From: an uncultured bacterium
GTDB lineage: Bacteria > Patescibacteriota > Patescibacteriia > UBA1558 > GWA2-36-10
NCBI GenBank assembly: GCA_903876815.1
Contig: CAIRBL010000098.1
Location: 1-6,308, forward strand
Direction: 5' to 3'
Length of the DNA stretch: 6,308 nucleotides
The notes under the pieces were generated by a model. The model worked only from the letters and a program-made list of their open reading frames with translations. It ran no database searches and was not told where the DNA came from. Made by a program: the position numbers and the translations under genes. Positions 1 through 3,742 of the stretch are shown here, one piece after another (position 1 is the stretch's first letter; each line of letters starts with the position of its first letter).

Positions 1-134
1 ATTCTATGGGGGAATCTTCTTTAATAGAAAACGATACCGGTTTAATGATTTGGTTAAAAAAGAATGCAAACATTAGAGGCATTGGACATCAAAAAATATC
101 AGTAATAAATCTTCTCCATGATAGTGAAAAATAG
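1..134 (+). CDS. 3' end of an unrecognised protein-coding gene
   Basis: An open frame enters from the left edge in frame 3 (first full codon at 3) and ends at TAG 132-134, giving 43 residues that finish with INLLHDSEK. I do not recognise the family. The other two plus frames stop at 22-24 and 74-76, and all three minus frames are closed, so this is the only frame open up to the terminator. The stop codon lies within the left arm of the terminator hairpin, which is usual for the end of a gene in a compact genome. The visible part has no membrane segment and no clear motif. Calling it coding rests on the open frame plus the terminator position, so confidence is moderate. Confidence 0.5.
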   Translation, partial: SMGESSLIENDTGLMIWLKKNANIRGIGHQKISVINLLHDSEK

Positions 135-164
135 TCCCATTACATAATATGGGGCTATTTTTTT
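127..164 (+). terminator. rho-independent terminator after the partial gene
   Basis: A 14-base arm at 127-140 (AAAAATAGTCCCAT) pairs with 149-162 (ATGGGGCTATTTTT) through one G-U pair and no gaps, around the 8-base loop TACATAAT. A T-run continues to 164 and, after GTTG, again at 169-175. The A-rich foot pairs with the U-tract, so the arm might also work in the opposite direction, but no minus-strand gene is seen nearby. It ends the upstream transcript and isolates the pseudopilin gene. Confidence 0.9.
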
Positions 165-176
165 GTTGTTTTTTTG

Positions 177-185
177 TGTTATAAT
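177..185 (+). promoter_or_regulatory. extended -10 promoter for the pseudopilin gene
   Basis: TGTTATAAT is a perfect extended -10 (TGn followed by consensus TATAAT at 180-185). At 17-base spacing the -35 position is only T-rich terminator tail, with no TTGACA match, which fits an extended -10 promoter that needs little -35 contact. Transcription would begin around 191-193, on or next to the ATG at 193, so the message is predicted to be leaderless or nearly so. An identical 9-mer precedes the next gene. Confidence 0.7.
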
Positions 186-192
186 ACATTTG

Positions 193-1032
193 ATGTGGCA
201 AAATAAAATTTTACAAAAAAAATCACAGGCTCATGGTTTTAGTTTAGCTAGTCTCATAATTTCTTTGGCTGTTTTTTTGGTTTTATCAGCCGTGCTTTTG
301 GTGGCGCTTGATCCAGCAGGCAGAATCAATAAAGCTAAAGATGCTAGACGTACGCAAGATGTTGTGGTGATAGCGCAAGCTTTGAAAGATTATGTCAGAC
401 ATCATCAGGGAGAACTACCATTTGCCAATGACATTTCTAATCGCAAAAGAGTTTTGTGTACTAGTTTGTCTCGTTTGAGCTGTGGTGCAGACGCTGATGC
501 TTGTATCAAAATTGATACCACGACTGATTTTTTTGCTTCTTATTTGCCAACTTTGCCAGTTGACCCTGACAAAACAAGCACCACGGACACTGGCTATTAT
601 ATTGAAGGTGATCCTGCTACTGGACAGATTACGGTTGGAGCTTGTAGCTATAGTGATGAAGCAATTGTCTATAATCCTTCTATTGAAGCTGAGGTCTTAG
701 ATTGTGGCACAGCAGGCATTGCTTATAATGGTAAATGTTGGTATTCATTGCCCTCGTCAGCTACCAATGTTAATTGCACCTATGTTTGTAGCGTTGGCTT
801 TGGTTTGAGTTGTGATAACAGTGTTGTGCCCACAGCTAATAGCTGCCAGCTAAATCGTTTTTTTGGCACCCATACCTGTACATCTTGTACAGACACTACC
901 ACTTATGGTGATTATGCTTATTCTCCTGGTGTGGCGAATTCAGGGGTTACCAATTGTACAGAAGATAGAGACACTAATATCTGCGGTGGCACACTGGGCG
1001 TAAATTATCGACCCATTTGCCCTTGTTATTAA
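193..1032 (+). CDS. type IV pseudopilin-like protein with Cys-rich C-terminal domain
   Basis: A 279-residue exported pilin-like protein. Residues 1-15 form a basic leader ending in HG, and cleavage before F16 would expose FSLASLIISLAVFLVLSAVL, a typical N-methylated pilin helix (about 16-39). DPAGRINKAKDARR (40-53) and an amphipathic helix follow, as in CPR pseudopilins. Residue +5 of the mature protein is Ser20 rather than the usual Glu. The middle region has the LPVDP motif (121-125) and a GYYIEGDPATGQITVGAC strand pair, seen in G/H-type pseudopilins. From about 175 to the end there is a Cys-rich module beginning KCWYSL (C182) and ending ICPCY. Its CWY...C..VC...CxC order resembles a Cys-rich domain found on surface proteins of CPR and deltaproteobacteria (recalled pattern, not searched). 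The protein has 16 Cys in all. ATG 193 was chosen because it lies just below the promoter and gives a normal leader. TTG 163 would begin upstream of the -10. No Shine-Dalgarno sequence is present. It is probably a minor pilin or surface-displayed adhesin rather than a bulk pilin; binding partner unknown. Confidence 0.85.
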   Translation: MWQNKILQKKSQAHGFSLASLIISLAVFLVLSAVLLVALDPAGRINKAKDARRTQDVVVIAQALKDYVRHHQGELPFANDISNRKRVLCTSLSRLSCGADADACIKIDTTTDFFASYLPTLPVDPDKTSTTDTGYYIEGDPATGQITVGACSYSDEAIVYNPSIEAEVLDCGTAGIAYNGKCWYSLPSSATNVNCTYVCSVGFGLSCDNSVVPTANSCQLNRFFGTHTCTSCTDTTTYGDYAYSPGVANSGVTNCTEDRDTNICGGTLGVNYRPICPCY

Positions 1033-1057
1033 AATATGACTTGTTGATTTTTAGTTC

Positions 1058-1088
1058 AAAATCCTGTTTACTCAGGATTTTTGTTTTA
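1058..1088 (+). terminator. rho-independent terminator after the pseudopilin gene
   Basis: AAAATCCTG (1058-1066) and CAGGATTTT (1073-1081) form a perfect 9-bp stem with the 6-base loop TTTACT, followed by TTGTTTT. It starts 26 bases after the TAA at 1030-1032 and separates the pseudopilin transcript from the next unit. Confidence 0.85.
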
Positions 1089-1099
1089 TCTGTAATTTA

Positions 1100-1108
1100 T
1101 GTTATAAT
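1100..1108 (+). promoter_or_regulatory. extended -10 promoter for the surface-protein pair
   Basis: TGTTATAAT repeats exactly the extended -10 upstream of the pseudopilin gene. A weak -35 candidate TTGTTT (1081-1086) sits 16 bases upstream of TATAAT and overlaps the terminator tail; it matches only the TTG half. Predicted transcription start is about 1115, leaving a leader of about 20 bases that contains the ribosome binding site. It is the only promoter seen for the two downstream genes, which overlap. Confidence 0.7.
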
Positions 1109-1123
1109 TTATTTGTTTATTTT

Positions 1124-1127
1124 AGGA
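1124..1127 (+). promoter_or_regulatory. ribosome binding site of the Ig-like surface-protein gene
   Basis: AGGA lies 8 bases upstream of ATG 1136 and supports that start. It is the only conventionally placed Shine-Dalgarno element in the window: the pseudopilin gene appears leaderless and the third gene starts inside its neighbour. Confidence 0.7.
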
Positions 1128-1135
1128 AAACACTT

Positions 1136-3742
1136 ATGACATTTGAAAAAACAAATCATTTTTTATTCAAAATTTTTGTCTTTTTATTGGTAGTTACTCA
1201 GGGCATTATTTTTGTTACCACCAGAGCAGCTTTTGATGACAACAAAAATTTAGAAGTTCAGTTTTTACTAAGTTCTCAGCAATTTGTCAGTGGTGATATT
1301 GTGCCAATGAAGGCAAACCTAGCAAGCGAACAGGATTTCGCTTTAGTTTATTTTAATCTTCAACAAGAAGGAGCGGATAATTTTTTACAAATTCAAGCAG
1401 TACATGATACTGATGGTATTTGGAGTTCAGACAGTTCTTGGGATACTGGTAATTTTGGTCCAGGCAAATATCATCTTTCGGTCAGAGCAATTGCTTTGGA
1501 TGAAAATGGTGCTTGGGAAAAAACGGTGATTTCACAAAGTTTAGAGCTGGAGCTTTTAGCGCCTGTTCAAGCTGCTATTCAAACAAATAATGATTCAGGA
1601 ACAATAAAGGAGTCTGATATTAAGGCGGCTTTGGCTAGCAGCACAGAAGAAATTGTGGTGGCTTCTAGCACAGAAGTTTTGGCTACCTTTGTGAGCCCTA
1701 GCGCTCAAGCTACTATCAGCACTGACGATATAACAGTTGATATAGCTTTGGATCAAGCACTTGCTGCCACAGATGTTTTGGGCTTGAGCCTATATGATAG
1801 CAATGCACAATTAATCAAAGAATACTCTCTCACAGTTTTAGCAAGTGATGCCAAACGTTGGCAGACTGATTTGGGAGTTATTAATCAGTTTAATGATGGT
1901 GAGTATAATCTAGTCGTTTGGTTGAATACTAAAGAAAATTTTATTTCCAGTCCTTTAGTATTTAATATTTTGAAAAATACTGACACGCAAGTCATGGTAG
2001 AAACCAACCCAGACAACTATCAGATTTTATTTACTCAGCCAGAAAACAACACAGTTATCACAGATAGCTCAGCGGAAATAAAATTTAATACCAATTTTAT
2101 CGCCAATAGTGCTGGTATCTTGATGAATAAAATTGATGATGTTTCTATTGGTGAAGAATTTATCTTGACTAAAGTAGATGGTTTAGCTTGGACACACATT
2201 ATTCAATTCAGTGATTATTTGATTAATGGTGATTATACTTTAGCGGTGATTGCGGTAGATGAAAATGGTGTGCCAGTAGAAAATAGTTTAGGCATAACTT
2301 TGGATCGCGTGGGTTTTGATCAGAATGTAGCTACTAGCACTGATGCTACAGCGAGCTCGACACCAGAAGTATCCATGTGTCAAACAGATAGTGATTGTTT
2401 GAATTTATGTAGTGGCTGTTATACAGCTAGTTCTACACCAGAAGTGGATTGCGCCGCTGTGCCTTCAGGTACTTGTGCTTGTGTGGCTAATGTTTGCTTA
2501 AGACAAGAAACAGCCAGTAGCACTGAAGATTTGCACGATGAGTGTTTGGCTGGCGAAGAGTGTTTGGCTCAGGTAGTCGAATATCAAAGTCTGGATCCTT
2601 TGTGTTTAGCAGAAAATATTTTGGAAGCAGTAGCCTGTGAAGATTATCTCAATAGAACGGTAGTAGATTTATTGTGTCAGAAAAAGCAAATTTTTGACCC
2701 AAGTCAATGTCGACAATATTTAGCAGAAACTTATGCGAGTGATGTGGTGTGTGCTAACCAAACCTTGAATGATTGTTATAGTATTTTGGCAAATCCATTT
2801 TTGAATAGGTTGGTAAATAAAAAATTAAATCAAGCAAAAATAGACACTATTTTAGAGCCGTATTTAAATCAAAATTTAGTTTTTCAAAATTTACAAACAC
2901 AATTAGCTGCTGATGGTTTGCATGAAGCCGCGCCTTTGGTTGACGAAGAACAAAATATTTTTTTAATGCCAGCTCAAGATAGAGCGGTGTTGTTTGGTGA
3001 AGATAATTTGGTTCTTACTAGTCCGGGTTTTATTTTGCTAGATAGCGATAATGACACGCTTGCAGATGATTTGGAGCTTTATTATGGCTCTGATCCTTTG
3101 AATGCAGACTCTGATAAAGACGGTTATTTAGACGGCGTAGAGGTAAAAAATAATTATAACCCCAATGGCAGCGGACCTTTGGTTATAGCCAAAACTCCAC
3201 TTGATCAAATTTTTGCTAGCTCTATCAAATTAGAACAACCAAAAACTAATTTTACTAATATTGATAAAAATTGGCAGATCAATTTAGCAGACATCAAACA
3301 AGAAGAAACTTTGAATTTGCAAGGTAAGGCAAATCCAAATACTTGGTTAAATATTTTTATCTATAGCGAAATACCTTTGGTTTTAAATGTAAAAGCAGAC
3401 CTTGAAGGTAATTGGTCTTATGCCTTGCCAACCAAATTAGCTTTGGGTGCACACACTGTGTATGCTGCAGCCTACGATGCAGAAGGCAAGATTGTCTCTC
3501 AGGCTCCAGTAGCTAGTTTTGCGGTGACAGAACAAAATGATGAGCAAGAGCCTGATCAGGCAAATATTTCCATACAGGCAGATCCAGTGGTCGCGAAATT
3601 TAATATTAAAGATTGGATTTATTATATAATTGGTGGAGCGGTACTTTTGGTGCTCGTCATTATTGGTTTTGTGTGGTATCAGAAAAAAATAAAGTGCAAG
3701 CTTAGTTTTATTGATGAAAAAGTTTTATTTCCTAAAAGATAG
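1136..3742 (+). CDS. large surface protein: Ig-like, Cys-rich and Ca-binding modules, C-terminal anchor
   Basis: An 868-residue modular envelope protein. Residues 1-32 are a Sec signal peptide (hydrophobic 9-28, likely cut after TTRAA). Three Ig-like beta-sandwich units follow (about 36-140, 190-282, 295-390), each with a similar late strand: GKYHLSV at 110, GEYNLVV at 255, GDYTLAV at 365. Linkers carry ASST[E/P] at 167, 176, 406, 431 and 460. A Cys-rich knot starts CQTDSDC (C415) and includes GTCACVANVC. A helical Cys region then has two CxxYL units (501-514, 525-539). Two EF-hand-like loops of thrombospondin type 3 style, DSDNDTLADDLE (636-647) and DSDKDGYLDGVE (658-669), keep Asp at 1, 3, 5 and Glu at 12, so calcium binding is likely. 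A further Ig-like domain spans about 720-797, and one membrane helix (827-848) precedes a basic tail (KKIKCK). No LPxTG motif is present, so anchoring is by the helix itself, with the bulk outside the cell. Probable role: adhesin or structural stalk; no catalytic motif is seen. It is the first gene of an overlapping pair. Confidence 0.9.
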   Translation: MTFEKTNHFLFKIFVFLLVVTQGIIFVTTRAAFDDNKNLEVQFLLSSQQFVSGDIVPMKANLASEQDFALVYFNLQQEGADNFLQIQAVHDTDGIWSSDSSWDTGNFGPGKYHLSVRAIALDENGAWEKTVISQSLELELLAPVQAAIQTNNDSGTIKESDIKAALASSTEEIVVASSTEVLATFVSPSAQATISTDDITVDIALDQALAATDVLGLSLYDSNAQLIKEYSLTVLASDAKRWQTDLGVINQFNDGEYNLVVWLNTKENFISSPLVFNILKNTDTQVMVETNPDNYQILFTQPENNTVITDSSAEIKFNTNFIANSAGILMNKIDDVSIGEEFILTKVDGLAWTHIIQFSDYLINGDYTLAVIAVDENGVPVENSLGITLDRVGFDQNVATSTDATASSTPEVSMCQTDSDCLNLCSGCYTASSTPEVDCAAVPSGTCACVANVCLRQETASSTEDLHDECLAGEECLAQVVEYQSLDPLCLAENILEAVACEDYLNRTVVDLLCQKKQIFDPSQCRQYLAETYASDVVCANQTLNDCYSILANPFLNRLVNKKLNQAKIDTILEPYLNQNLVFQNLQTQLAADGLHEAAPLVDEEQNIFLMPAQDRAVLFGEDNLVLTSPGFILLDSDNDTLADDLELYYGSDPLNADSDKDGYLDGVEVKNNYNPNGSGPLVIAKTPLDQIFASSIKLEQPKTNFTNIDKNWQINLADIKQEETLNLQGKANPNTWLNIFIYSEIPLVLNVKADLEGNWSYALPTKLALGAHTVYAAAYDAEGKIVSQAPVASFAVTEQNDEQEPDQANISIQADPVVAKFNIKDWIYYIIGGAVLLVLVIIGFVWYQKKIKCKLSFIDEKVLFPKR
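2636..2752 (+). repeat. internal protein repeat CxxYL in the surface protein
   Basis: Two short units of the encoded protein, CEDYLNRTVVDLLC (residues 501-514) and CRQYLAETYASDVVC (525-539), share C-x2-YL-x2-T and a closing Cys 13-14 residues on, separated by QKKQIFDPSQ. They look like paired helical units, each perhaps closed by a disulfide. The DNA copies differ strongly, so the duplication is old. The units resemble Cys-containing 'C..YL' repeats I associate with CPR surface proteins, by recall only. Confidence 0.55.

Noticed and set aside
2..76. Frame-2 reading of the left-edge sequence as the gene end
   Set aside because: It stops at 74-76, leaving about 50 bases before the terminator, whereas frame 3 stays open to a stop inside the hairpin; the choice is not certain.
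163..192. Upstream TTG start for the pseudopilin (ten extra residues)
   Set aside because: It begins in the terminator T-tract and upstream of the perfect extended -10, so it would not be on the transcript from that promoter; ATG 193 gives a normal prepilin leader.
482..700. 72-codon open frame inside the pseudopilin gene
   Set aside because: Alternative-frame shadow of a well-supported gene; its Leu/Ile-rich product has no start signal of its own.
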